From the NCBI GenBank assembly GCA_017449065.1, contig JAFSKF010000033.1:20334-84333 (forward strand): 64,000 nt of DNA, written 5' to 3'. This DNA comes from Bacteroidales bacterium (GTDB lineage: Bacteria > Bacteroidota > Bacteroidia > Bacteroidales > UBA3663). Positions 17,260-26,136 of the stretch are shown piece after piece. Every line of letters begins with the position of its first letter. Positions within the stretch are counted from its first letter, which is position 1. The notes beneath the pieces were generated by a model that had not been told where the DNA came from, ran no database searches, and was given only the letters and a program-made list of their open reading frames with translations. A program made the translations under genes and the position numbers.

Positions 17260-19146
17260 TTATTCTACCGTTACGGATTTTGCCAAGTTACGAGGCTGAT
17301 CCACATTCAATCCTCTCGCAACGGCGATATGGTAGCTAAGCAACTGCAAAGGAATGACAGAAATCAACGGAGCTAGACAGGATAATGTCTGTGGCACCTC
17401 AATATAGGTTTCTACCATCTGCTTAACCTGATCATCCCCTTCGTGAATAATTGCAAGGATTTGTCCGTGACGGGAAATTACTTCCTGCAGATTGGAAATA
17501 ACTTTCTGATAACGGCGATGATGGTTCGTCAGGAAAACCACAGGCATATCTTTATCGATCAGGGCAATCGGTCCATGCTTCATTTCAGCAGCCGGATAAC
17601 CCTCTGCATGGATATAGCTAATTTCTTTCAACTTCAAGGCACCTTCCAAGGCGACCGGATAGTTGAAGCCTCGTCCCAAATACAAGAAATTCGAACTATT
17701 GGTATATTTCTTCGACAATTCCTGTATCTTATCGTTCTGCTTCAGCACCTCCTGAATCTTATTCGGAATGTTGGTCAGTTCTTCAAGAACGTCCTGATAT
17801 TCCTGCTGATCCACCGTTCCCTTGTACATACCTAATGCCAATGCGAACAATGTCAAAACAGTAACCTGACCGGTGAAAGCCTTCGTTGATGCCACACCGA
17901 TTTCCGGTCCTACGTGAATGTACGTACCTGTATCGGTATTTCGGGCGATGCTCGATCCGACGGCATTCACGATTCCATAGACAAAGGCTCCTTTTTCTTT
18001 CGCCAACTGAATCGCAGCTAAGGTATCTGCCGTTTCTCCCGACTGACTGATAGCAATTACAACATCATCTTGCTCAACAACAGGATCTGCATAGCGGAAT
18101 TCTGACGCATAGGCAACTTCGGTCGGAATCTGGCAGAAATGCTCAATCAACTGTTTTCCGATCAAGCCTGCGTGCCAAGAGGTTCCACAACTTACAATCA
18201 CGATACGACGGGCTCTAAGCAATTCCCTGCGATGATCCTTTACGGCACTCAAAACCACATCGAGCGTAGGTTCGTGGGCTTGTCCGCTCTCCGAACTATA
18301 TACATTATTTATAATACGCCCGCGCATACAATCCCGAAGTACATTCGGTTGATCGAAAATCTCCTTCAGCATGAAATGCGGAAAGCCGCCTTTATCCAGC
18401 ATCGATAAATCAACGTCCACTTCCTTCACTTCTGCTTCTTTGTCTTCGCCATACAGATTCATGACGTGGAGATTCTTTCCACGCTCCACGACAGCCACCT
18501 CATCATCGTTCAAATAGACGATCTGATTGGTATATTCTGCTATCGGAGAGGCATCGGAAGCCAAAAAGAATTCCTTATAGTCTTCTCCGATACCGATAGC
18601 CAAAGGAGATGCCTTGCGGGCAGCAACCAGCTGCGTCGGGTTTTCCTTATCGATGACAGCAATAGCGTATGCACCAATCACCAAATGCAAAGACCTGCGC
18701 ACGGCTTCTGCCAAATCGCAATGACGCAGTTCTTTCTGAAATTCGATCAGTTGGACAAGTACCTCGGTATCTGTCTGACTCTTGAAAACGAAACCTCTCT
18801 TTTCCAGCTGTACACGCAAGGTTGCATAATTCTCAATAATGCCATTATGCACCAACGTGATATTTCCGGACTTAGAGATATGAGGATGTGCATTTACCTC
18901 CGATGGCGCACCGTGTGTTGCCCATCGGGTATGTGCAATTCCCAAACTTCCCGTAATATCCTTTCCTTGAGTGGCTCGCTCCAGATCGCTAACTTTTCCC
19001 TTGGCTTTATAAACGTTCAGCTCGGAAGTTCTGCTCACTAATGCACAGCCGGCACTGTCGTATCCTCGATACTCCAACCTGTGCAAACCTTTAATCAAAA
19101 CTGGGTAGGCATCCCTAAACCCAATGTATCCCACAATTCCACACAT
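17260..19146 (-). CDS. glmS: Glucosamine--fructose-6-phosphate aminotransferase (isomerizing)
   Basis: Makes glucosamine-6-phosphate from fructose-6-phosphate and glutamine, the entry to UDP-GlcNAc. The N-terminal glutaminase begins MCGIVGYIG, with Cys2 as nucleophile after removal of Met, and contains HTRWATHG and NGIIENY; two SIS domains follow (SCGTSWHAG, SQSGETADTL), and the end is the conserved LAKSVTVE. Length 628 is slightly over the usual 609-614. No glmS ribozyme-like sequence is visible in the 19-base gap upstream. Confidence 0.95.
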   Translation of the reverse strand: MCGIVGYIGFRDAYPVLIKGLHRLEYRGYDSAGCALVSRTSELNVYKAKGKVSDLERATQGKDITGSLGIAHTRWATHGAPSEVNAHPHISKSGNITLVHNGIIENYATLRVQLEKRGFVFKSQTDTEVLVQLIEFQKELRHCDLAEAVRRSLHLVIGAYAIAVIDKENPTQLVAARKASPLAIGIGEDYKEFFLASDASPIAEYTNQIVYLNDDEVAVVERGKNLHVMNLYGEDKEAEVKEVDVDLSMLDKGGFPHFMLKEIFDQPNVLRDCMRGRIINNVYSSESGQAHEPTLDVVLSAVKDHRRELLRARRIVIVSCGTSWHAGLIGKQLIEHFCQIPTEVAYASEFRYADPVVEQDDVVIAISQSGETADTLAAIQLAKEKGAFVYGIVNAVGSSIARNTDTGTYIHVGPEIGVASTKAFTGQVTVLTLFALALGMYKGTVDQQEYQDVLEELTNIPNKIQEVLKQNDKIQELSKKYTNSSNFLYLGRGFNYPVALEGALKLKEISYIHAEGYPAAEMKHGPIALIDKDMPVVFLTNHHRRYQKVISNLQEVISRHGQILAIIHEGDDQVKQMVETYIEVPQTLSCLAPLISVIPLQLLSYHIAVARGLNVDQPRNLAKSVTVE

Positions 19147-19165
19147 AAGTTTAAATATTTAATGA

Positions 19166-20989
19166 TTAAATTGCCTTTAATTCTTTTTCAAGACTCTGAA
19201 TAAAATTCTGATATGTCTCAACCGTAACATCGCCTAACTTGAATTCTCTTTCTGCATCTTTCCGGATTTCTGAAATCCAAGTTTTGCGGGCCTCCTTGTA
19301 ATCTTGTTCAATCTCTGCGACCTTCTCTGAAGTCAGACCTCCTTCTGACTGATAGTAGCTGCAAAGAAGCGGATAAGTCCATGTCCATCGGAATTCGTTA
19401 TAGTTGGTGTGTACTTGTTCAAAATCCTCCACAAGCGTCTGAACCGATTGGTAAGCGCCTTGGCGAATAGCATGCACCAGACGTTCTTCTTCTGTCTTTG
19501 GCAGCAACAAGCCCGAAAGATCGCTCCAATCACCGGCTCCTGTCTGCTGTTTGGGTAAGTTAGATTCGTGAGACGAAATAACCGAACCTAAATACAGACG
19601 GATGGCAAGATCGTAATACTGTATTCCTTTTTCTAACGACGACCGCTTTACGATTCCTCCCATGAAGGAATACCTTTCCTGATCTTCCGTCGTAACGAGC
19701 AAGTCTTCCAACATCTTTTTAGCCTGTATCACCTTGCTGATTGTGTAAGGGGAAAGCCAATCGAAATTGATAATAGATGCTTTTGCACTTCCCTTTCGCT
19801 TGTCTCGATGTGGCCATTTATTCACATCACGGTATAAACCGACGGTTACGATGTTCTTGCCTGGCACAAGCAGCATATCATTGCCATCTGCAATCAGATA
19901 AGAGAACGGCAGGTTCCGAGTATCCGGATGATTTATCAGTTTTCCCAAACATACACTGAAGGCTCCGATATGAGCGGGCAACAACAAATGACTTCCCGAT
20001 GCGGTCTTCGAGCCTCGTTCCAACACGCCCCAATGCAAAGGTCCCATCTTGTAGGCATGATTCGAGAAATTGGTTGCAGAACCTGCATTGTAAAATGAAA
20101 AATCAGATCCGATCAGCAAAGAACCCTTATGATGACTGACCGTAAACGGACCGCAGAAAGCTGCACAAGCCTCGCCATTGCCCATAAAACTATTGGCAAA
20201 GAAAATAGAATGCTCTGCGCTGAAACCGTTAGTTACGGTTGTTGCCTCACCAATAAAGCAACCTTCAAGATTGGCATTTTTGGAAATCTCAGAACTGCGA
20301 CATACAACACATTCTTCCGCAATCACGCCTGTTCCGACAGTCACGTTGTCTGAGATTGTGCACGACTTCAACAACTGGGCACCATCCACCCTGCAGCCTG
20401 TTCCAATCCGTGTATCTACGATTCTACCGACATTCTGGATATGAACCTCGGAGGCGACTTTTCCGATAGGATCCGACCCTAATCTTTCAGCAATGTCTTT
20501 GCAGATCAATTCGTGAATGGATCGAGTAACCTCCTTGTCTTCCTCATATTTGACCTGAATGGCTGCCAATTGTGATGTCAGGCCCTCAAAAATCATCACA
20601 TTTCCATCACCGGCTTCATTCAATACCGGAATAAGCCTTCCTTCTCCGAAATGAGGACGATCGGTTGTTTCCATACTGTAGATATGGCTTATCAGGCAAT
20701 TATCTCCAATTTCATAATTGTCGATAAATCCCTTCACATTCTCAACGAGGCAATTATCCCCGATGGAAACATTCCTCAATGTAGCATTGTAAATTCCACA
20801 AGGTTTCTTAAAATTGTCAGAAACCGTAATACTGCCTGAGTTTTCTCCTATAACAACGTTTCCAAAAAACGACACTTGCCTGACGCAAGTGACATCGAAA
20901 GAATCTGCCACCTGAATTCCGGCCCAATTTTCTGCCGTGCATCCGGAAGCGGTCAACTTTTCAATTTCCTGTTTTGTTAAAGCTCTCAT
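19166..20989 (-). CDS. DUF4954 family protein (left-handed beta-helix)
   Basis: A 607-residue protein typical of Bacteroidales, matching the DUF4954 family as I remember it. Residues about 40-330 contain many hexapeptide-type turns (IGDNCLVENV, ISDNVTVGTGV, SEISKNANLEG), giving a left-handed beta-helix like sugar-nucleotide acyl- or pyrophosphorylase C-domains; the C-terminal third is helical. It lies between holA and glmS, and an involvement in amino-sugar metabolism is tempting, but no catalytic residues can be assigned. Confidence 0.75.
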   Translation of the reverse strand: MRALTKQEIEKLTASGCTAENWAGIQVADSFDVTCVRQVSFFGNVVIGENSGSITVSDNFKKPCGIYNATLRNVSIGDNCLVENVKGFIDNYEIGDNCLISHIYSMETTDRPHFGEGRLIPVLNEAGDGNVMIFEGLTSQLAAIQVKYEEDKEVTRSIHELICKDIAERLGSDPIGKVASEVHIQNVGRIVDTRIGTGCRVDGAQLLKSCTISDNVTVGTGVIAEECVVCRSSEISKNANLEGCFIGEATTVTNGFSAEHSIFFANSFMGNGEACAAFCGPFTVSHHKGSLLIGSDFSFYNAGSATNFSNHAYKMGPLHWGVLERGSKTASGSHLLLPAHIGAFSVCLGKLINHPDTRNLPFSYLIADGNDMLLVPGKNIVTVGLYRDVNKWPHRDKRKGSAKASIINFDWLSPYTISKVIQAKKMLEDLLVTTEDQERYSFMGGIVKRSSLEKGIQYYDLAIRLYLGSVISSHESNLPKQQTGAGDWSDLSGLLLPKTEEERLVHAIRQGAYQSVQTLVEDFEQVHTNYNEFRWTWTYPLLCSYYQSEGGLTSEKVAEIEQDYKEARKTWISEIRKDAEREFKLGDVTVETYQNFIQSLEKELKAI

Positions 20990-21036
20990 AAAGATAAATA
21001 TTTAGATAACGAATTATCATTTATGTCCAATTATGT

Positions 21037-22068
21037 TCAATGCATTAACTTATACAAAAGCTCCTGCAAGGCTTCATCATCCGGAACCACCACCCCTCGC
21101 GCTCCTTTCTGTCGGGCATCATAGTCGCGAAGCAGAGCGATGTTCTGCATGGCTTTCCAAGCATTGTATATCTTCATTGCTGACGAAACATCCTTGGCTT
21201 GTGGGTAATTCAACCCGATTTCACGCATCAGACCATTGATTGATTTGTCTTGCGCATAATGTGCCAGCATGACATTCGTAAAGAAAGTAAAAAGCACCGA
21301 AATGGTAATCTGTATCGGATTTGCTCTCGGATTCTGGGCAAAATACCGGCGTATCAGTTCGCACTTCCTGAAATCACGGGCTGCCACAGCACTTACCAGT
21401 TCGTAGGAATTAAACTCCTTCGATATACCGATATGGCTTGCAATCATATCAGCTGTCACTCTTGTACCCGTTAAGGTAATCTTGAGTTTTTCTAATTCGG
21501 AAGTCAGGCGTGAAAGATCCGATCCAATGAAATCCACCAGCATCTGAATTGCCTTATCATCGAACTGGAGTCCGGTTGCCGACAGAAAACCGGGAAGAAA
21601 TTCTTTCAGTTTATACTCTGGAATGCGAGCACTCTCAAATACAACACCTCCGGCCTCTTGAATCTGCTTTATCCATTTCTGTCTGCTATCAGGCTTTTTG
21701 CCAATCATTGTCATCACAAAAACGGTGCTCGGCAAGGGATGGGCCGTATAGGCTTCAAGCTGTTCGTATTTGGTCAGTTCTGCATTCTGTTTCAGCATCT
21801 GCGCTTCCCGCAAGATCACCAACTGGTATTCCGACATCATCGGATAGCGCCTGCACGTACTTACCACATCGCCCAAATTCGTAATGTCTGCACCGTACAT
21901 CTGAGTCAGATTAAAATCCTTCTCTTCTTCGGTCAGCACTCGGTCTAACAGCAGATTCGTAATACGGTCGATGAAATAACTCTCATCGCCATACAGCAAA
22001 TATATGGGAGCGAACTTTCCGCTCTCGATATCTTTCATTATACTTGCATAATCTGCAGTCTTTGCCAT
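21037..22068 (-). CDS. holA: DNA polymerase III subunit delta
   Basis: Clamp-loader delta subunit, 343 residues. It begins with KFAPIYLLYGDESYFID, the family's degenerate AAA+ core without a working Walker A, and the C-terminal domain has the FTFFTNVMLAHYAQDKS helix bundle. ATG 22066-22068 is used as start; a TTG eight codons upstream is open but unlikely. It is divergent from the HsdR_N-type gene, sharing a 51-base intergenic region. Confidence 0.9.
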   Translation of the reverse strand: MAKTADYASIMKDIESGKFAPIYLLYGDESYFIDRITNLLLDRVLTEEEKDFNLTQMYGADITNLGDVVSTCRRYPMMSEYQLVILREAQMLKQNAELTKYEQLEAYTAHPLPSTVFVMTMIGKKPDSRQKWIKQIQEAGGVVFESARIPEYKLKEFLPGFLSATGLQFDDKAIQMLVDFIGSDLSRLTSELEKLKITLTGTRVTADMIASHIGISKEFNSYELVSAVAARDFRKCELIRRYFAQNPRANPIQITISVLFTFFTNVMLAHYAQDKSINGLMREIGLNYPQAKDVSSAMKIYNAWKAMQNIALLRDYDARQKGARGVVVPDDEALQELLYKLMH

Positions 22069-22083
22069 TTTTTTATCGTTATA

Positions 22084-22115
22084 TTTGGACAATTATATCA
22101 AAATGCGTATCTTTG
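22084..22115 (+). promoter_or_regulatory. Promoter directly in front of the HsdR_N-type gene
   Basis: TTTG (22084-22087), 20 bases, TATCTTTG (22108-22115). The ATG of the gene is at 22120-22122, only 4 bases past the -7 box, so the transcript would start at or within a few bases of the start codon. There is no room for a ribosome-binding leader. Confidence 0.75.
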
Positions 22116-22119
22116 CGGC

Positions 22120-22593
22120 ATGAATTATCCGAAGTTGAATCTACCCGAATGCACCCTGAAAACCCGCATCAATCCGGAAACCGGAACCGAAGAGGTTTTC
22201 GACCCTCAACGCAAGAAATACGTCCGCCTGAGTCCCGAGGAATGGGTTCGTCAGAATTTTGTGCATTATCTGATCCATTCTTTGGGTTATCCGCAAGGCC
22301 GGATTGGAAACGAAGTTCCGATTCGGGTCGGACGCATGGAAAAAAGGTGCGACACCATCGTCTATGGAAAGACTGGACATCCGGCCGTCATCGTCGAATA
22401 CAAAGCCCCTACTGTAGCCCTGACTCAGAAGGTATTTGACCAGATTCTTCGTTACGACTTTGCCCTTCAGGTTGACTATCTGATTGTAAGCAATGGTCTG
22501 AAGCACTATTGCTGTCATCTGAACCGGCAGTTGAACCGTTTTGAATTTCTTCCCCAGCTTCCGATGTGGTCGCTGATTGAGCCTCCGCAATAA
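22120..22593 (+). CDS. Stand-alone HsdR N-terminal-like nuclease domain protein
   Basis: A 157-residue protein made up of the type I restriction enzyme R-subunit N-terminal domain (HSDR_N_2 type) alone. Visible PD-(D/E)xK nuclease residues are Asp in CDTIVYGK and the VIVEYKAP pair (Glu-x-Lys). Single-domain versions are common and conserved in Bacteroidales outside restriction loci, and no hsdM/hsdS genes are nearby, so a restriction role is doubtful. Its last 185 bases overlap the end of ftsE on the other strand, and its transcript appears leaderless. Confidence 0.75.
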   Translation: MNYPKLNLPECTLKTRINPETGTEEVFDPQRKKYVRLSPEEWVRQNFVHYLIHSLGYPQGRIGNEVPIRVGRMEKRCDTIVYGKTGHPAVIVEYKAPTVALTQKVFDQILRYDFALQVDYLIVSNGLKHYCCHLNRQLNRFEFLPQLPMWSLIEPPQ

Positions 22594-23293
22594 CCGTTTC
22601 CGGTGCTTGGTGTTCCGACTCTACTGTCGAAACCTCGGTCACTTTTCCATTCTCTATCTTCAGCACTCTTCCCGGGAACCGGTTTAGCAGTTGCAGGTTG
22701 TGTGTTGACATCAGGACTGTCGTATGCCGCTCTTTGCAGATGTCGTACAGCAGTTTGACAATATTCGAACTTGTTGCCGGATCCAGATTGCCAGTAGGTT
22801 CGTCAGCCAGAATGACAGCCGGATCGTTTAGCAAAGCTCTGGCAATAACCATTCGCTGCTGTTCTCCGCCCGAAAGCGTATTGGGCATTCTGTAACCTTT
22901 ATTCTCCATGCCCACCAGATGAAGCACCTGTTTGATGCGGTCTTCCATCTCTTCCTTGTTACTCCATCCGGTAGCTTTCAGCACAAACTCCAGATTCTGC
23001 TGTACCGTACGATCGACCAACAATTGGAAATCCTGAAATATGATACCCAACCGACGACGAAGATAAGGTATCTGACGGCGACGAATCGTTTTCAGATCGT
23101 ATTCAAATACGGTTGCCTCACCTTCTGTAATGGGAAGTTCCGCATAGATGGTTTTCAACAGGCTGCTCTTGCCGGATCCTACCTGACCGATCAGATACAC
23201 AAATTCACCCTTGTCGATATGCAAGGTTACATCTCTGAGAAGCAACTGCTGCTCTCGCTCAATATTCACACCTTCGAAGTTTATCATACGCAA
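22409..23293 (-). CDS. ftsE: Cell-division ABC ATPase FtsE with long C-terminal tail
   Basis: ABC ATPase of the FtsE type: Walker A GQVGSGKSS (about 36-44), Q-loop, signature LSGGEQQR, Walker B VILADEPTGNLD and H-loop STHN. It normally pairs with FtsX to activate septal hydrolases, but ftsX is not adjacent. The catalytic core ends near residue 222; residues about 223-294 are a low-complexity Ser/Glu/Gln/Thr-rich acidic tail not found in typical FtsE (about 220-230 residues). The last 185 bases of that tail lie antisense to the conserved end of the HsdR_N-type gene. Start ATG 23291-23293 or the near ATG 6 bases on. Confidence 0.8.
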   Translation of the reverse strand: MRMINFEGVNIEREQQLLLRDVTLHIDKGEFVYLIGQVGSGKSSLLKTIYAELPITEGEATVFEYDLKTIRRRQIPYLRRRLGIIFQDFQLLVDRTVQQNLEFVLKATGWSNKEEMEDRIKQVLHLVGMENKGYRMPNTLSGGEQQRMVIARALLNDPAVILADEPTGNLDPATSSNIVKLLYDICKERHTTVLMSTHNLQLLNRFPGRVLKIENGKVTEVSTVESEHQAPETVIAEAQSATTSEAGEEIQNGSTAGSDDSNSASDHCLQSDSQPEGQSRNEESGQIPSESGLQ

Positions 23294-23341
23294 ACGGTTT
23301 ATGTATCTGTAATTCTGAGAACAATCTGGTGTTCTATCTCA

Positions 23342-23977
23342 TCAGTGTTTCTTCCAACCCGGATTATGGCGTTCACGAAGTTCCGCAGCCATATCTTCAA
23401 TGCGGAGGCCTTTGCTTGTCAGCAGGACAATCAGGTGGTATAGCATGTCCGAACCTTCATAAATCAGACGGTCGTTGGTACCGTTGGTTGCCTCAATAAC
23501 CAATTCAAGGGCTTCCTCGCCCACCTTCTGTGCCATGCGGTTCAAGCCGTCTTTGAACAGACTGGTGGTATAGCTTCCCTCCGGCATTTCTTCATGACGC
23601 TTTTCAATGAAATCCTGCAACTCGGAAAGGAAAAGCAAGGCATTGTCTTTATCGTTGGCTGCTTTATGCGGATTGGTTTCACCCCAGCAGGTGTCTGCAC
23701 CTGTGTGACAAACCGGACCGGCAGGAACTGCTTTGATTAGCAAGGTATCCTGATCGCAATCGTTCAGAATTTCCTTTACGGTCAACGTGTTTCCCGAAGT
23801 CTCTCCTTTGGTCCACAAGGTGTTCCGTGTACGACTCCAGAAAGTAACCAGACCCGTAGCAACGGTCTTATCATAGGCTTCCTGATTCATAAAGCCCAGC
23901 ATGAGCACTTTGTTGGTGGTGGCATCCTGAATGATAGCGGGCACCAGTCCACCCAATTTCTCGAAATTAATTTCCAT
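23342..23977 (-). CDS. hisIE: Bifunctional phosphoribosyl-AMP cyclohydrolase / phosphoribosyl-ATP pyrophosphatase
   Basis: Histidine biosynthesis steps 2 and 3. Residues about 1-110 are HisI, with metal-binding DCDQDT and the Cys pair in CHTGADTCWGE; residues about 115-211 are HisE with YTTSLFKDGLNRMAQKVGEEALELVIEA. Both domains are full length. It follows hisF by 30 bases. Confidence 0.93.
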   Translation of the reverse strand: MEINFEKLGGLVPAIIQDATTNKVLMLGFMNQEAYDKTVATGLVTFWSRTRNTLWTKGETSGNTLTVKEILNDCDQDTLLIKAVPAGPVCHTGADTCWGETNPHKAANDKDNALLFLSELQDFIEKRHEEMPEGSYTTSLFKDGLNRMAQKVGEEALELVIEATNGTNDRLIYEGSDMLYHLIVLLTSKGLRIEDMAAELRERHNPGWKKH

Positions 23978-24007
23978 GACTTATAGTTTTTACTTATTTT
24001 TCTTTTC

Positions 24008-24769
24008 TTAAACGCATCGGACACAAATACCATTGTCTGCCAGATAGTTTTTGAGTTCTCGCATCGGAATCTCGTTGAAATGAAAAACCGAAGCTGCCAA
24101 TGCCGCATCCACATGAGCTTGCTCAAAAACTTCCAGGAAGTGTTCTTTGGTTCCGGCTCCCCCCGACGCGATAATCGGAATACTCAGTTCCTCATGCAGA
24201 CGATGTAATGCTTCGATGGCAAAGCCCTGTTTCGAACCGTCGTGGTTCATCGAAGTGAAAAGAATCTCTCCGGCGCCACGTTCCTGTGCTTCATGGGCCC
24301 ACTCGAACAAAGTCCGCTCGGTCGGAATCCGTCCGCCATTCAGATAGCACCGCCAAGTGCCGTCTTCTTCCAGTCGGGCATCTATAGCACAAACACATTC
24401 CTGAACTCCAAAACGCCGGGCTATTTCCGAAATCAGTTCCGGACGACGTATGGCAGAACTGTTGACAGACACCTTATCTGCACCGGCTGCCAGCAGGCGT
24501 TCCACGTCGCTCAATTCGTGAATGCCACCGCCCACGGTAAACGGAATCGAAACCTCAGCTGCAATACGTTTCACAAGTTCCGTAAACGTCTTTCTGCCTT
24601 CATGCGATGCCGTGATATCCAGATAGACGAGTTCGTCAGCCCCCATGTCGCTGTACTGTTTACCCAGCTCTACAGGATCGCCCGCATTGCGGAAATTGAC
24701 GAACTGAACACCTTTTACCGTGGTTCCGTCCTTAACATCCAGACAGGGAATGATTCGTTTTGCTAACAT
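24008..24769 (-). CDS. hisF: Imidazole glycerol phosphate synthase cyclase subunit
   Basis: A 253-residue TIM barrel that cyclises the PRFAR substrate using ammonia from HisH. It begins with the family's [15 protein letters not shown] (catalytic Asp11), has the second Asp in FTSMNHDG, and the phosphate loop PIIASGGAG. The first 38 bases overlap the end of hisA in another frame, so the two are tightly coupled. Confidence 0.95.
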   Translation of the reverse strand: MLAKRIIPCLDVKDGTTVKGVQFVNFRNAGDPVELGKQYSDMGADELVYLDITASHEGRKTFTELVKRIAAEVSIPFTVGGGIHELSDVERLLAAGADKVSVNSSAIRRPELISEIARRFGVQECVCAIDARLEEDGTWRCYLNGGRIPTERTLFEWAHEAQERGAGEILFTSMNHDGSKQGFAIEALHRLHEELSIPIIASGGAGTKEHFLEVFEQAHVDAALAASVFHFNEIPMRELKNYLADNGICVRCV

Positions 24770-25481
24770 ATTCTTCTATTTCGTGATAGGTGATACGACC
24801 TTCGTATATTGCCTTGCCTATAATGACATCCGGCACTCCGATATCGTCCAATTGTTCCACATCTGCCATGCACGATACGCCGCCAGAGGCCGTCACATGC
24901 AAACCCGGAAATTCCAGAAGCATATCGCGATAAAGTTCCACCGACGGACCTATCATCATACCGTCGCGCGAAATATCGGTCGAGATAATCTTACGGACGC
25001 CTCGTGCCACATAGCTTTCCAGGAAAGTCTGCCAACGGGCATCGCTCTCTTCCATCCAGCCGCTCACGGCAATCTTGCCGTCTTTGATATCTGCTCCGAG
25101 AATGATTTTCTCGGGTCCGTATTTTTCCAGCCACGACAAGAACAGCTGCGGACGGTTGACTGCAATACTTCCGCCGGTAATCATGTGTGCTCCGCAATCG
25201 AAAGCAATCTTCACGTCTTCATCGCTTTTCACACCCCCTCCAAAGTCAATAATCAGTTGAGTTCCGGAAGCAATACGTTCCAATGTCTTGTAGTTAACGA
25301 TGTGTCCGCCCTTGGCGCCATCCAAGTCAACGACATGCAGTCTTCGGATGCCTACGCCCTCCAGCTGCTTTGCCACTTCCAACGGGTCGTGACTGTATTC
25401 GGTCTTGGCGCTGTAGTTGCCCTGCTGCAAGCGCACCAAGTTTCCATCAATAATATCTACTGCAGGAATCAGTTCAATCAT
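24732..25481 (-). CDS. hisA: Phosphoribosylformimino-AICAR ribotide isomerase
   Basis: A 249-residue TIM-barrel isomerase of histidine biosynthesis, starting [18 protein letters not shown] (catalytic Asp9) with [10 protein letters not shown] carrying the second Asp. The C-terminus runs 38 bases into hisF, adding a short non-conserved end (KTNHSLSGC). Confidence 0.95.
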   Translation of the reverse strand: MIELIPAVDIIDGNLVRLQQGNYSAKTEYSHDPLEVAKQLEGVGIRRLHVVDLDGAKGGHIVNYKTLERIASGTQLIIDFGGGVKSDEDVKIAFDCGAHMITGGSIAVNRPQLFLSWLEKYGPEKIILGADIKDGKIAVSGWMEESDARWQTFLESYVARGVRKIISTDISRDGMMIGPSVELYRDMLLEFPGLHVTASGGVSCMADVEQLDDIGVPDVIIGKAIYEGRITYHEIEEYVSKTNHSLSGC

Positions 25482-25510
25482 TTCTTTGTCAATTAAAATA
25501 CCTTAATAAT

Positions 25511-26119
25511 TCAAAACAACAGAAAATTCTTTAATATCTTTTCTCCTACCGAGCCGCTTTTTTCCGGATGGAACTGTGTGGCCCAGAAATTATCTTTATG
25601 CAAAGCGGCACTATAGGGTCCGCAATAATCGGTTTTGGCAATGGTGTAGTCGCAAACCGGCACACGGTACGAATGCACATAATAGACATAACTATCATCT
25701 TTCACATCTGCAAACAGCCGGTGCTCTCCTCCGGTTTCTAATCCTTGCACCCGGATCGTATTCCAGCCCATTTGCGGAACCTTGAACGATGAATCTGCCG
25801 GACGGAAACGTTCCACCGGAACATCAAAAATTCCAAGGCAATCCACATCTCCTTCTTCACTGTGCCTGCACATCAGCTGCATACCGATGCAGATGCCCAA
25901 CACCGGCTGTTTCAGGTTTCTGATGATGTCGCTCAAGCCTGTTTCATTCAAATAATCCATCGCAGCACGAGCTTCACCGACACCCGGGAAAATCACCTTA
26001 TCTGCATTCCGCAACTCCTCCGGATCGTTAGTGATAACCGGATCGTAGCCCAAACGCCTACAGGCACAGAAAACACTGTAGATATTCCCAGCATTATATT
26101 TAACAATTGCTACTTTCAT
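25511..26119 (-). CDS. hisH: Imidazole glycerol phosphate synthase glutaminase subunit
   Basis: A 202-residue class I glutamine amidotransferase that feeds ammonia to HisF. The nucleophile Cys is in LGICIGMQLM, with the His/Glu pair in TQFHPEKSG. ATG 26117-26119 (KVAIVKYNAGN) is the family start; a GTG three codons upstream is less likely. It lies between lptD and hisA on the same strand. Confidence 0.94.
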   Translation of the reverse strand: MKVAIVKYNAGNIYSVFCACRRLGYDPVITNDPEELRNADKVIFPGVGEARAAMDYLNETGLSDIIRNLKQPVLGICIGMQLMCRHSEEGDVDCLGIFDVPVERFRPADSSFKVPQMGWNTIRVQGLETGGEHRLFADVKDDSYVYYVHSYRVPVCDYTIAKTDYCGPYSAALHKDNFWATQFHPEKSGSVGEKILKNFLLF

Positions 26120-26136
26120 ACTTTTCACACCTTTGG

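Noticed and set aside
17260..19146. glmS ribozyme
   Set aside because: Only 19 bases separate glmS from the upstream gene; no ribozyme core is present.
22120..22593. Restriction-modification locus
   Set aside because: Only the small HsdR N-domain is present, with no methylase, specificity or motor genes nearby.
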